This document shows, in pieces, positions 1 through 9,692 of a stretch of 64,000 nucleotides of DNA; the first letter of the stretch is position 1; every line of letters starts with the position of its first letter. The position numbers and the translations under genes are program-made. Source of the DNA: Ditylenchus dipsaci. Lineage: Eukaryota > Nematoda > Chromadorea > Rhabditida > Anguinidae. A model generated the notes under the pieces. It saw only the letters and a program-made list of their open reading frames with translations. It was not told the DNA's origin and made no database searches. Where the stretch lies: contig SADC01001368.1 of the NCBI GenBank assembly GCA_004194705.1, positions 1 through 64,000 of the forward strand, given 5' to 3'.

Positions 1-1706
1 TTTTCCTGAAGGGGAAAGGACCCGTCTTATATTGTTTCTCGTGGCTCTAAAACGGCACGGAAACACCTTGGTTCAAAAAAATCGAATTTTTTTTTTTCAA
101 TTTTGCCTTGGGCCCCCAAGGTAAAAAATTTTAAGAAATTAAAATTTTTTTTTTTGAATTCGCCAAAACATTTTTAAAGGGATTCGGGCTGTATTGGGAA
201 GGAAGGGAATAAAGGGGCGCATCTCTAACTCTCAAAGCTACTCTAATAATATGAGGTCAAGAGTACTTTTCAAGACATGTCTAAGGTAAGTAGAGTGCGC
301 GCATCTCTAACTCTCAAAAGCTACTCTATATGCATTTATGGTCAAGAGTACTTTTCAAAACATGTCTAAGGTAAGTGAGTGCGCGCATCTCTAACTCTCA
401 AAAGCTACTCTATATTGCATTTATGGTCAAGAGTACTTTTCAAGAACATGTCTAAGGTAAGTGAGTGCGCGCATCTCTAACTCTCAAAAGCTACTCTATA
501 TGCATTTATGGTCAGAGTACTTCTCAGAAATCATGTCTAAGGTAAGTGAGTGCGCGCATCTCTACTCTCAAAAGCTACTCTATATGCATTTATGGTCAAG
601 AGTACTTTTCAAGAAATGTCTAAGGTAAGTGAGTGCGCGCATCTCTAACTCTCAAAAGCTACTCTATATGCATTTAGGTCAAGAGTACTCTCAGAATATG
701 TCTAAGGTAAGTGAGTTGCGCGCATCTCTAACTCTCAAAAGCTACTCTATATGCATTTATGGTCAAGAGTACTTTTCAGAACATGTCTAAGGTAAGTGAG
801 TGCGCGCATCTCTAACTCTCAAAGCTACTCTATATGCATTTATGGTCAAGAGTACTTTTTCAGAACATGTCTAAGGTAAGTGAGTGCGCGCATCTCTAAC
901 TCTCAAAAGCTACTCTATATGCATTTATGGTCAAGAGTACTTTTCAAGAACATGTCTAAGGTAAGTGAGTGCGCGCATCTCTAACTCTCAAAAGCTACTC
1001 TATATGCATTTATGGTCAAGAGTACTTTTCAAAACATGTCTAAGGTAAGTGAGTGCGCGCATCTCTAACTCTCAAAAGCTACTCTATATGCATTTATGGT
1101 CAAGAGTACTTTTCAAGACATGTCTAAGGTAAGTGAGTGGCGCATCTCTAACTCTCAAAAGCTACTCTATATGCATTTATTTGGTCAAGAGTACTTTCAA
1201 GAACATGTCTAAGGTAAGTGAGTGCGCGCATCTCTAACTCTCAAAGCTACTCTATATGCATTTATGGTCAAGAGTACTTCTCAGAATCATGTCTAAGGTA
1301 AGTGAGTGCGCGCATCTCTAACTCTCAAAAGCTACTCTATATGCATTTATGGTCAAGAGTACTTTTCAAGAACATGTCTAAGGTAAGTGAGTGCGCGCAT
1401 CTCTAACTCTCAAAAGCTGCTCTATATGCATTTATGGTCAAGAGTACTTTCAAGGAACATGTCTAAGGTAAGTGAGTGCGCGCATCTCTAACTCTCAAAA
1501 GCTACTCTATATGCATTTTATGGTCAAGTACTTCTCAGAATCATGTCTAAGGTAAGTGAGTGCGCGCATCTCTAACTCTCAAAGCTACTCTATATGCATT
1601 TTATGGTCAAGAGTACTTCTCGGAAACCAAAGTGTTTCGGTGCCGTTTTAGAGCACGAGAAACATATAAGACGGGTCTTTCCCCTTCCGGAAAAGTAAAT
1701 TTTTCG
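1..1706. mobile_element. Inverted-repeat element carrying the 85-bp satellite (left edge may be cut)
   Basis: About 70 bp at the left edge (Cys-free, noncoding; contains CCTGAAGGGGAAAGG) reappears as its reverse complement at 1,615-1,706, including the string AGACGGGTCTTTCCCCTTCC. The two arms enclose the satellite array. No transposase is visible between them. The element may begin before base 1. Its class is unknown; long terminal inverted repeats around a tandem array fit a non-autonomous DNA element. Confidence 0.6.
205..1620. repeat. 85-bp satellite array, about 16 copies
   Basis: A unit of about 85 bp is repeated head to tail with 1-5 bp indels. Each unit holds GTGCGCGCATCTCTAACTC, then CTATATGCATTTATGGTC, then CATGTCTAAGGTAAGTGAG. 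The string GTCTAAGGTAAG occurs 16 times. The monomer matches one arm of the dispersed palindromic module found at 20,142, 26,258 and 63,920. ORFs here are satellite shadows. Confidence 0.95.
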
Positions 1707-1740
1707 CTAGCTGGGGGGGGGGGATTCTATAGTGTTACCT

Positions 1741-2537
1741 TTTTTTTGTTAGAAAGCTGAAGTTCTAGGAATTTTTCTGGTTCTTACAGCTTTACATATG
1801 ACGTCAAAATTTGGGTTATTTGAGTCTTCAAAGTCATGACCGGTTTTCGAGTAATTTAATCTTATCAACTGTTATATTATCATCGCTATCTTTATCACGT
1901 GATACTGAGTTATGAAACTTGTAGTGAACACTCTTAATTATCGAATATTATACTCCTCCAACACGTTAGTTTTTTATGAGCTTTTTGCAGCAGGATGCAG
2001 CGCCGCCACACTTCAAAACAGAGGTGACCTACTATCTTAACCAGAAGTTTCCAATCGTTGGATCGGGCGCGGATCGCCCGCCATACCAAACGGATTATCA
2101 CAAACGTGGCCACCAAGATCTCCTGATTTGACACCTTGCGACTTCTTCTTATGGGCTACATCAAGTCAAAAGTCTAAACGTCACCAGTCCTGGACTCGGA
2201 TGAACTCCGGGAAAGAATAGAAACTGCCTTTTGAAGAAATGCCACAGGACATGGTGGATAAGTCTATTGGGGGCTATGAACAGCGACTTCACTGTGCAGC
2301 CCAAAATGGAGGCCAACACGTAGAACTCCGATAAATTTCATAATAACTGTTATTGTCCCATGTGCATCGATGTCATAAAATTTGAAAAATTTCTGCGTAT
2401 TTCAAGAATTAAAAGGAATGAAAAAGAATGAAAACCGATCATAACTTTGGAGACTCAAATAACACAAATTTTGACGTCATATGTAAAGCTGTAAGAACCA
2501 GAAAAATTCCTAGAACTTCAGCTTTCTAACAAAAAAT
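1741..2537. mobile_element. Degenerate Tc1/mariner-superfamily element with roughly 95-bp terminal inverted repeats
   Basis: GTTAGAAAGCTGAAGTTC at 1,748 continues for about 95 bp, including TTACATATGACGTCAAAATT. The whole arm returns inverted at 2,432-2,530. The interior carries a broken transposase, listed separately. The arms are well conserved although the coding part is dead. Confidence 0.75.
1935..2330 (+). pseudogene. Tc1/mariner-like (DDE_3-type) transposase relic
   Basis: On the plus strand short stretches in changing frames read FLQQDAAPPHFKTEV and WPPRSPDLTPCDFFLW. They are followed by remnants of the usual C-terminal part (proline-rich segment, LDELRERIE-like and YEQRLH-like blocks). 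The QQDxAPPH and PPRSPDLTPCDFFLW motifs are hallmarks of DDE_3-type Tc1/mariner transposases: the first carries the second catalytic Asp, and the second precedes the region of the third acidic residue. Frameshifts and stops make it non-functional. The N-terminal DNA-binding half is absent. Confidence 0.75.
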
Positions 2538-2689
2538 ATTTTTTTTGAAAATGGATAAAAAGACCCCTAATATAATTTTACAATTTAAAATCGGGGAATA
2601 AAAGAAAACACCCTTTATTTTTAAACACGCCAAACCATCGCCCACAAAAATACCTTTACAAATCTCCGAACTCTCTGTAACAACACGCA

Positions 2690-2925
2690 CTCCTCTCAGG
2701 GTACCCCCACTCACTTTCCGGATACCTTATTACTCTTGAGACACCGCTTTTCACTATTCTGGTACTCCTACCTGCTCTCCAGGTACCCCTACTCACTTCC
2801 ATGGTACTCCTGCAACTCTCCAGGTACCCCTACTCACTCTCCTGTACCTTCCTCACTCACTCTCCTGGTACTTCCTCACTCACTCTTCTGGTGCCCTCAC
2901 TCCCTCTCTTGGTACCATTTTCAAA
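2690..2925. repeat. Pyrimidine-rich minisatellite
   Basis: Imperfect tandem copies of a roughly 30-bp unit built on CTCCAGGTACCCCTACTCAC, with variants containing CTGGTACTTCCTCACTCAC. The unit gives spurious Ser/Leu/Tyr-rich ORFs. Confidence 0.75.
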
Positions 2926-2949
2926 AAATAAAAAAGAAACAAAAAACAG

Positions 2950-3955
2950 AATAAAAAACGGCGCTACCGGAGTATACAACACCTCGCCCCCCCCCCCCCA
3001 AATGAAATTTTTTTTTAAGTGTTTCCAAACACCCTATATCGACCTACAATTGCCTCAGGAGTTCAAAAAGACATTATTTTTGTGTTCTGGTCAATAAAAA
3101 TTGAGTTTTGGCACAACCCAAAAATACCAATTTTGAACGTTTTTGAAGGATTTAAAGCTATTTCGGGGTCGGAAAGGACCAGGAATAGACCAATTCAGTG
3201 TCAGTGCAATTCAGAACTCAAAATAATGTCTTTTTTGAACTCCTGGGGCAATTTTAGGTCAATATAGGGTGTTTAGAAACACTTTAAAAAAATTTGGCGC
3301 TACCGGAGTATACCCCCCCCCAAATGAAATTTTTTTTAAAGTGTTTCCAAACACCTATATCGACCTAAAATTGCCTTAGAAGCTCGAAAAGGCATTATTT
3401 TTGTGTTCTAGTCAATAAAAATTGAGTTCTGGGACCACCCAAATATACCTATTTTGACCATTTTTGAAGGGATTTAGGGCCATATTAGGGTGGGAAAGGG
3501 CCAATTTAGTGTGAAAAGGAAGATTTTGAACATAGTTTTGTTGACTGGGGCCTATCGCATAAATAAACTCTGGTATGCATACATTTTTATGCATCCAGAG
3601 TCACTTTCGAGTGATTTGCGTCTAAGGTATGTGGGTGTGCGCATCTCAACCCCAAGTAACCAAGCCCCCTGCGCCCTTTTTTTCAATTCCAAAATGTCCA
3701 AATTTCAAAATGTCCAAAACTCAATTTTTTATTAACCAGAACTCAAAAATAATGTCTTTTTTGAACTCCCGAGGCAATTTTGGGTCGATATAGGGTGTTT
3801 AAAAACACTTTAAAAAAATTTCATTTAGGGGGGGGGGTATACTCCGGTAGGGTCAAAAATTTCATTTGGAGGGGGGGGGGTGGTATATACTCCGGTAGGG
3901 TCAAAAATTTCATTTGGAGGGGGGGGGTGGTATATACTCCGGTAGGGTAAAAAAA
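2950..3955. repeat. Nested palindromic elements with GGCGCTACCGGAGTATA ends and poly-C/poly-G tracts
   Basis: GGCGCTACCGGAGTATAC followed by a C-run and CAAATGAAATTTTTTTT occurs at about 2,959 and 3,297. The inverse, ending ACTCCGGTAGGGTC, occurs at about 3,850, 3,900 and 3,948. The arms share ACCCTATATCGACCTA. The centre (3,535-3,665) contains half of the dispersed hairpin module, including CGCATAAATAAACTCTGG. Non-autonomous and noncoding. Confidence 0.7.
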
Positions 3956-4379
3956 AACAAACAGATTGCAAATAATATTGGGCAATACTTTTTTCTGTCG
4001 CAAAAACACTTTTTTTGGCGCAAATTTTTTTCTTGCGTCATTAGATTGAAAATTTGACACGACCTTTCAAATAACTCAATCCCCTCCCCCCCGCCAAAAA
4101 ACTCGCATTATTTCATGGTGGTTATTTGAGGGGGTTATTTGGGGTATGTTTTTCAGGGTATTTTTTGTCTTGAAAGGAAGTCATGCTATTTCGATATTTT
4201 GACCTGTTTCTTGTCCCCTATCCACCTGGAAGGTAGGTACCTACCTTAAGCCCGTGTCCAATTAGCCGATTACCCTTTCCCTCTCACTAGAACTCTCACT
4301 TTCAGAGAAATTTAGCGGGAATTTTTTTGTCTGAACCAACCAAACCAAGCGGTCGTCAACTTGAGAGAAAAAAATTTTT

Positions 4380-4860
4380 ACTTATTGGGTTACAAAACCA
4401 CACTGAAAATTTTTCATATGTTTGCACAAGGTCGGGTGCTTGTAATAAATAAATGACGCGAGAAGGTTCTTCCAAACATTGAATGAACCTTTGAGTGAAC
4501 ATTGCTCGAACCTTGTGCGAACCAATGAACAAGGTCATTTCGAGGCCGAAAAATGTTTGTCTTTTAAGGTTCGCCCAATGATTAGACAAGGTTTGTCCAT
4601 AGGTTCGTTCAATGTTTAGCCGAATCTTCTTGCGTCATTTATTTATCACAAGCAGTTGACCTTGACCAAGTCTTATACCATGTTTGTGCGAACCTTGTTA
4701 TGTTGGAAAAAATTCAAAAATTTATTTGCCCTCCTAATTTTGCTCGAACCTTGCACGAACCTTCTACCTTACCTCACCCGAACCTTACCTCTAGCCTTCA
4801 ACTTTTTGTCCGACCTTGCACGAACCTTGCGTTTGACCTTGGCGAACCTTGAACTTTAAA
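4380..4860 (-). repeat. SINE-like body made of CAAGGTTCG repeats
   Basis: On the minus strand CAAGGTTCG or close variants recur many times at irregular 15-30 bp spacing. An internal palindrome (about 4,430-4,655) contains AATAAATAAATGACGC and its inverse. The body follows the tRNA-like head at 4,866-4,942 on the same strand. The copy at 8,004-8,550 has the same head-to-body order. Confidence 0.6.
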
Positions 4861-4865
4861 TTTCT

Positions 4866-4942
4866 CCGCACTTGCTAGGAATCGAACTAATAACACTAAA
4901 TGAACCCCACCTTAGCAACTTACCACTACGCCATCCATGCAT
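4866..4942 (-). repeat. tRNA-like head of a SINE-like element
   Basis: The minus strand has an A-box-like TGGCGTAGTGG and, 45 bp on, AGTTCGATTCC, which fits the B-box consensus of RNA polymerase III promoters. Stems are too poor for a working tRNA. It adjoins the CAAGGTTCG body, so a tRNA-derived retroelement head is the likely explanation. Confidence 0.5.
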
Positions 4943-5156
4943 CTGTAAGGATTATTTTTTTTGACATATATTATCAGTCGTACATTTGTATGTTTAACAC
5001 TAACATACTCATATGTGGTAATCGTCATTTTTTTTCAGAATTTATTGCTGAATATTTGCGGAGACAGAAAGATTGAAAAATGTAGGATTTTGCGCATGAA
5101 ATAGCATTTTTGTTTGCGATTGAAGAATTTTTTGTCCTCCTAGTTCTACACTGAAA

Positions 5157-5727
5157 TACAGGGTAACCCAAATTTTTTGAACTATTTCTTTTGCTCATAA
5201 CTTTTCAAAGTCGTGCTGTTATGGCTGGATCTTTTTTTCATTCGAAATAGAGAAGATAAGAATTTGTTTGACACCTCACTCGTCATCTTAAAGTAAAAAA
5301 GTTTTAGTTATGATAGTTATTTAAAGTTTTCGCACCTTTTTCAGGGAAAATTCTCATAAGCATATGCCGTAGCGAATCCTAACCAAGCTCCACAACATCT
5401 TATTTTGAACAGCCAAAATTGACGATAACATATTCGAATACTCATCTGAGAAAAATCATATGAGGTTAGGTCATGATAGTATGGAGGCCATGTCGTATTC
5501 ACAGATTCCCTTTCCATTAATTGTCCTGAAGGATCTCCTCCAAATTTTTAGTTCAAAATCTTAAATCCAGCATCAAAACTAAATTTGTTTATCGTAAAAT
5601 GACAAATGAGATGTTAAACGAATTCCTATCTCTCTTCTTTCGAATAAAAAAAATATCTAGTCAAACCGGCATAATTTCAACAAGTTATGAGCAAAAGAAA
5701 CAGTTCAAAAATTTGAGCTACCCTGTA
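5157..5727. mobile_element. Palindromic MITE with ACAGGGTA ends
   Basis: The left arm starts ACAGGGTAACCCAAATTTTT and runs through GAACTATTTCTTTTGCTCAT. The right arm is its inverse, ending GAGCTACCCTGTA. The arms pair over roughly 130 bp. No coding capacity is seen. Confidence 0.8.
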
Positions 5728-5908
5728 GATTGTTATTTGTAAAAAGATTACAGGGCTACAAGATGTGGTTAAAAAAATTTCTAACTTTCATAGCTGAGTC
5801 ACTCATAAGGTTAAACTTAGAGGTAGACCATCTGATGGCAGGAAAATTACTGTGTGAATATTTAGGCCAATATCGGAGACAAAAAATGTCGCGGCAAGCT
5901 TATTAATT

Positions 5909-6380
5909 TAAGGCGAAAACACAATGAGGAGGCGGTTTGCGGATGCTAAATCAGATTTTTCACACGGAAATGGCCATAATTTTTTTTCAAAAATTATTCT
6001 GTTGGTGTCATATTATAGCTAAGATTCAAGGCTACAAGATGAGCTATTGATAAAGTGGACGTTGTTGAAAAAATTGAGTTTATAAAGAAAGAATCCCCTA
6101 AGCCTCCGAACTCAAATTCGAGTTAAGATTCTTCGGCGGATTCTTATAGTTTTATCTGAGTTTTAAAGCAATATTTACTCAATCAATAGCTCATTTGGTA
6201 GCTCTAAGCCTCAACTATATTATGTGAGGAGATACATAAGCAACTAGAAAATAAAAAAAAACACACCAACTAAATAGTTTTGGGGAAAAATTTAAAAAGC
6301 GAGGATTCTGTTTCCAAGATTCTTAGTGAGTAGTATGTTTTAGCATCCGCAAACAGCCTCCTCATTGTGAATGCGCCTTT
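5909..6380. mobile_element. Palindromic MITE
   Basis: AGGCGAAAACACAATGAGG and GGCGGTTTGCGGATGCTAAA at the left return inverted at 6,340-6,380 (TAGCATCCGCAAACAGCC, then CCTCATTGTGAATGCGCC). Noncoding. Confidence 0.75.
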
Positions 6381-6454
6381 AGTAGTTTTTAAGATGCGTT
6401 AACGTTACAGCCATTTTTTCATTTGAAAAAAATTGCTGAAACGTTTCTTTACCA

Positions 6455-6720
6455 TTTTTGATCGTGTTTTTCCAGGTGTACTGCCAGTCGTGATGCAGCC
6501 AACTGGCTATGGTTTTTTGCACAGCCAGTTCGCGATGCTTTTTTTTCACGGCCAGTTTGCGATCGTTTTCATATATGCCCCTTCGGGGCGCAGTGGGCTT
6601 GAGAGTTGGAGATGCGCACACTCTCTTACCTTAGACTTGAATCCGAAGTGACCGAACGAGAAAAAACCCATGGCGAGCTGGCCTATCCCCGCTTTGCTAT
6701 TATGATACAGTTGAGTACTT
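6455..6720. repeat. Divergent copy of the dispersed hairpin module
   Basis: Contains the apex GCCCCTTCGGGGCGCAG followed by GGAGATGCGCACACTCTC and TTACCTTAGAC. This is the right arm of the module seen best at 26,258-26,525. The left half diverges and holds three CAGCCAGTTCGC-like repeats. Confidence 0.6.
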
Positions 6721-6879
6721 TTACCTGCCAAATTATTTTTATTTTTTTTCTCCCACCAAATCGTAAAAACGAGTATTTCCCGTTGTTTTTCTAGCTGTAA
6801 AATTTTTTATATCAGCATATCTCTGCGTCTCTAGTTTCTAATAAGTCATCAACTAAACCTTTGTTGTAAAGAATTTTTT

Positions 6880-7225
6880 ATGAAACAGGAGTTGCTTCAT
6901 AAATCTTTTATTTTTAGAAAATCAAACTAACGAGGAACCCTCTCGGGGTGTCATTGTTCGAACCCTGTCGCGGAAATTTTTCCATTGCATATTCTTGTAG
7001 AGCATTCATAATTTTCTAGCAAAATTGGGCCCTAGAGGCGATAATAATTAAATCACATTTATAAAATACCCGTGAGTGGAGATCATAAATTTTGTTGAAT
7101 TTTTTTTATTCAATTTCTTTTGTTCATACAATTTTTTGCTAAGTCATAGATGCTCTACAAGACTATGAAATAAATAAATTCCAGCGACAGGGTCAAAAAT
7201 AACACCTCAAGAGGGTCTCTTGTGA
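6880..7225. mobile_element. Palindromic MITE with an internal B-box-like motif
   Basis: The left arm includes ACCCTCTCGGGGTGTCATT, TTCGAACCCTGTCGCGG and TCTTGTAGAGCAT. The right arm repeats these inverted (ATGCTCTACAAGACTATG, GCGACAGGGTCAAAAAT, CTCAAGAGGGTCT). GTTCGAACCCTG matches a B-box, but no A-box was found at the right spacing. Confidence 0.65.
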
Positions 7226-8003
7226 TTCGATTAATAGCTCATTAGAAACTGAAAATGCAGGGCTACATACTGGTAAAAAAATTACAATCACAAAAATACC
7301 GCTTTTATAAAACATATACTCGTTTTTATGATTTAATGGAATTTAGTGGATTTCGTGGCAGGTGGGGGTCTGTCAGATTTTTCGTCAGATTTTGTTTTCC
7401 CTTGTCAGAATTTTTTTAAAACGGTGTGAATAAAATGGCCTTGGAAATTTGAAAAATGGTGCAGGTGAGATGGCCTGAAAATGGTCTGGTGCCCCCTCCG
7501 TCAGAAATTGTCGGCTACGCCTCTGAAGGTCATGATTAAACCTCTTTTGGTAAGTTTAGTGTTGACAGGTTTTTGTTCGACAAATTTCGTTGCTTTCATT
7601 GTTAAAGTCAAGTACTTCAACATCGTTAAACGCTAAACGATTCTTCGGAGCTTATTCGATCAAAAACACATAGCACTCTAATTTTTTAGAGTTAAGAGCT
7701 CGAAAACAACTCTACATGATAATTCACGTAAACATTATTTTTTATGCCTTCAGGCATAAAAAGCCATCCGAATGTGCGAGCTTTCAAGTGGTAATAAACT
7801 TATCTGGTGGAATAACGAAAAATTTGGAATGGCCGTGTCAAAAAATTTGGAAAATTACGTAAATCACCCTGTATTAAACAAAAAAACAACCAAAAATATA
7901 ATTGATGTTTTCGAAATCGAACCTGAAAATTATACTTTGCTATAAACCAAATTTTCTCGGTATTAAACGAAGCGGGCAACTTGTGTGACTGATTTCCTTC
8001 CCA

Positions 8004-8550
8004 TAGCGCAGTGGATAAGAGTTTTGCGCTTGAAGACTAATAAAAGCCAAGACGACAAAAGTAATAATTACAAGGTTTTTACAAGGTTATAACCAAAGTT
8101 CGTACAATGCCAGTTGCAATGTTCTGAGAACATTTGAACCTAGCAACAACTTTACAATTAACATTTTTACTGTCCACTGACATTGTACAATCTAGGAAAA
8201 CAACATTCTCGATACACTTCGACCTTCCTACTAAGGTTCGTACAAGCTTTGAAGGTCGTAAGAACCTTGTTACCTTTGCATTACAAGGTTCGCTCAAGTT
8301 TTAAACCTGACTCGAACCTTGAATCTGACATGGCACGAACCATATCAGAATCATTTGCTATTCACGAACCTTGTACAACTTATAGAAGTAACATTTCCAT
8401 GCCTATTCGACCTTCCTACCAAGGTTCACTCAAGGTTCACAAATGATTATACAAGGTTTAAACATTGTACGAACCTTCTGACCCATGGATCCTAAGGTTC
8501 CCTCAAGCTCCAAATCTGTCACGAACCTTGGCCATAACCTAGCCGGAACC
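8004..8550 (+). repeat. SINE-like element: tRNA-like 5' half plus AAGGTTCG body
   Basis: CCCATAGCGCAGTGGATAAG at 8,004 is a close match to the 5' half of a tRNA, and TAGCGCAGTGG fits the A-box consensus. From about 8,070 to 8,550 many AAGGTTCG/CGAACCTT copies follow. Same order and strand relation as the 4,942-4,380 copy, so both probably belong to one family. The B-box half is missing here. Confidence 0.5.
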
Positions 8551-8559
8551 ATATGAAAA

Positions 8560-9240
8560 TTTTCAGTGCAGTTTTCTGGATAGATTCGGGCATGCTGCAG
8601 ATGGTTCAATAGTGGTAAAACACCGTCTTCTCGAGTATTTTTTGAGTTTTGGTAAAATAGAGTTATGGTAAAACCAATTATATCCCAATACTCGAAAAAT
8701 ACCATACAAAACCTTATTTTATTATAATTAAACCATCTTCAACATGCCCGAATTTGGTCCAGAAAATAAGTTTTGGAACGTGAAAAACGTAAAAAAACAA
8801 GTGGACGACCACTTGGTTTAGTTGGCGCATGGACTATCCAGTGGAACTGTTGGATCATAGAAAAACATTTTAAATTTCAAAAGTTCTTCACAAGACGAAA
8901 CTATTACTACCCGAGTACCACTACACTACCTGAGTTGCCCAACCTGGGTACGACTACCTGGTACAACTAAACCAAGTGGTCGTCCACTTGGAGCTAAACT
9001 TTTTTACGTTTTTCATGTTCCAAAACCTGTTTTCTGGACTAATTCGGGCATGCTGAAGATGGTTTGATTATAGTAAAATAAGGTTTCGTATAGTATTTTT
9101 TGAGTATTGGTAGCTAATTGATTTTACCAAAACTCGATTTTACCAAAACTCAATAAATACCCTACAAAACGGCATTTTAGCATTATCAAACATCTTCAGA
9201 TGTCCAAATTAGTCCAGAAAGCCGGTTTTGGAACCCGAAA
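8560..9240. mobile_element. Complex palindromic MITE
   Basis: GAACGTGAAAAACGTAAAAA then ACAAGTGGACGACCACTTGG at the left pair with CCAAGTGGTCGTCCACTTGG and TTTTTTACGTTTTTCATGTTC at about 8,970-9,020. An outer layer with ATTCGGGCATGCTG and GATGGTT is also present on both sides. No ORF of note. Confidence 0.7.
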
Positions 9241-9692
9241 AAGTAAAAAAATTTTACTCTCAGTCTTTGTTCATACTTTTACCTTTTTGTATCACATTTT
9301 TCAGAGATGATGCAATAAATGATACCTCATTAGAAACTAAAGCCGCAGGGCTATATGATGGTGTTAAAACGCTTTAAAAAAGTTGAAAATTTTCAATCTA
9401 ATGACACAAACAAAAATTTGCGCAAAAAAGTATATTTGCGCTAAAAAAAAATTTTTGCGCCAGAAAAAAGTATTGGCCAATATCTAAACAACTTTCTTCT
9501 CGGGACAAAAACAAAAAATTCAAAAAGGCCCAAATCAAAGTCCCTCCAAACCACCACCTCCATACTCGAGTACACATCCCCTATATGAAGTCGTCATTTC
9601 TTGCCGATCTTAAAAGACTGGGGAGCTTTTGGGCTTTTATGAGCATTGTACTCTAGCGAGGAAGCCGATTTTGATATAATCGGGCTCAGGAG

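Noticed and set aside
1..1706. CRISPR-like array
   Set aside because: The repeats are contiguous 85-bp units without unique spacers, and the DNA is clearly eukaryotic.
4866..4942. Functional tRNA gene
   Set aside because: Box motifs are present but acceptor and anticodon stems do not form, and it is attached to a repetitive body.
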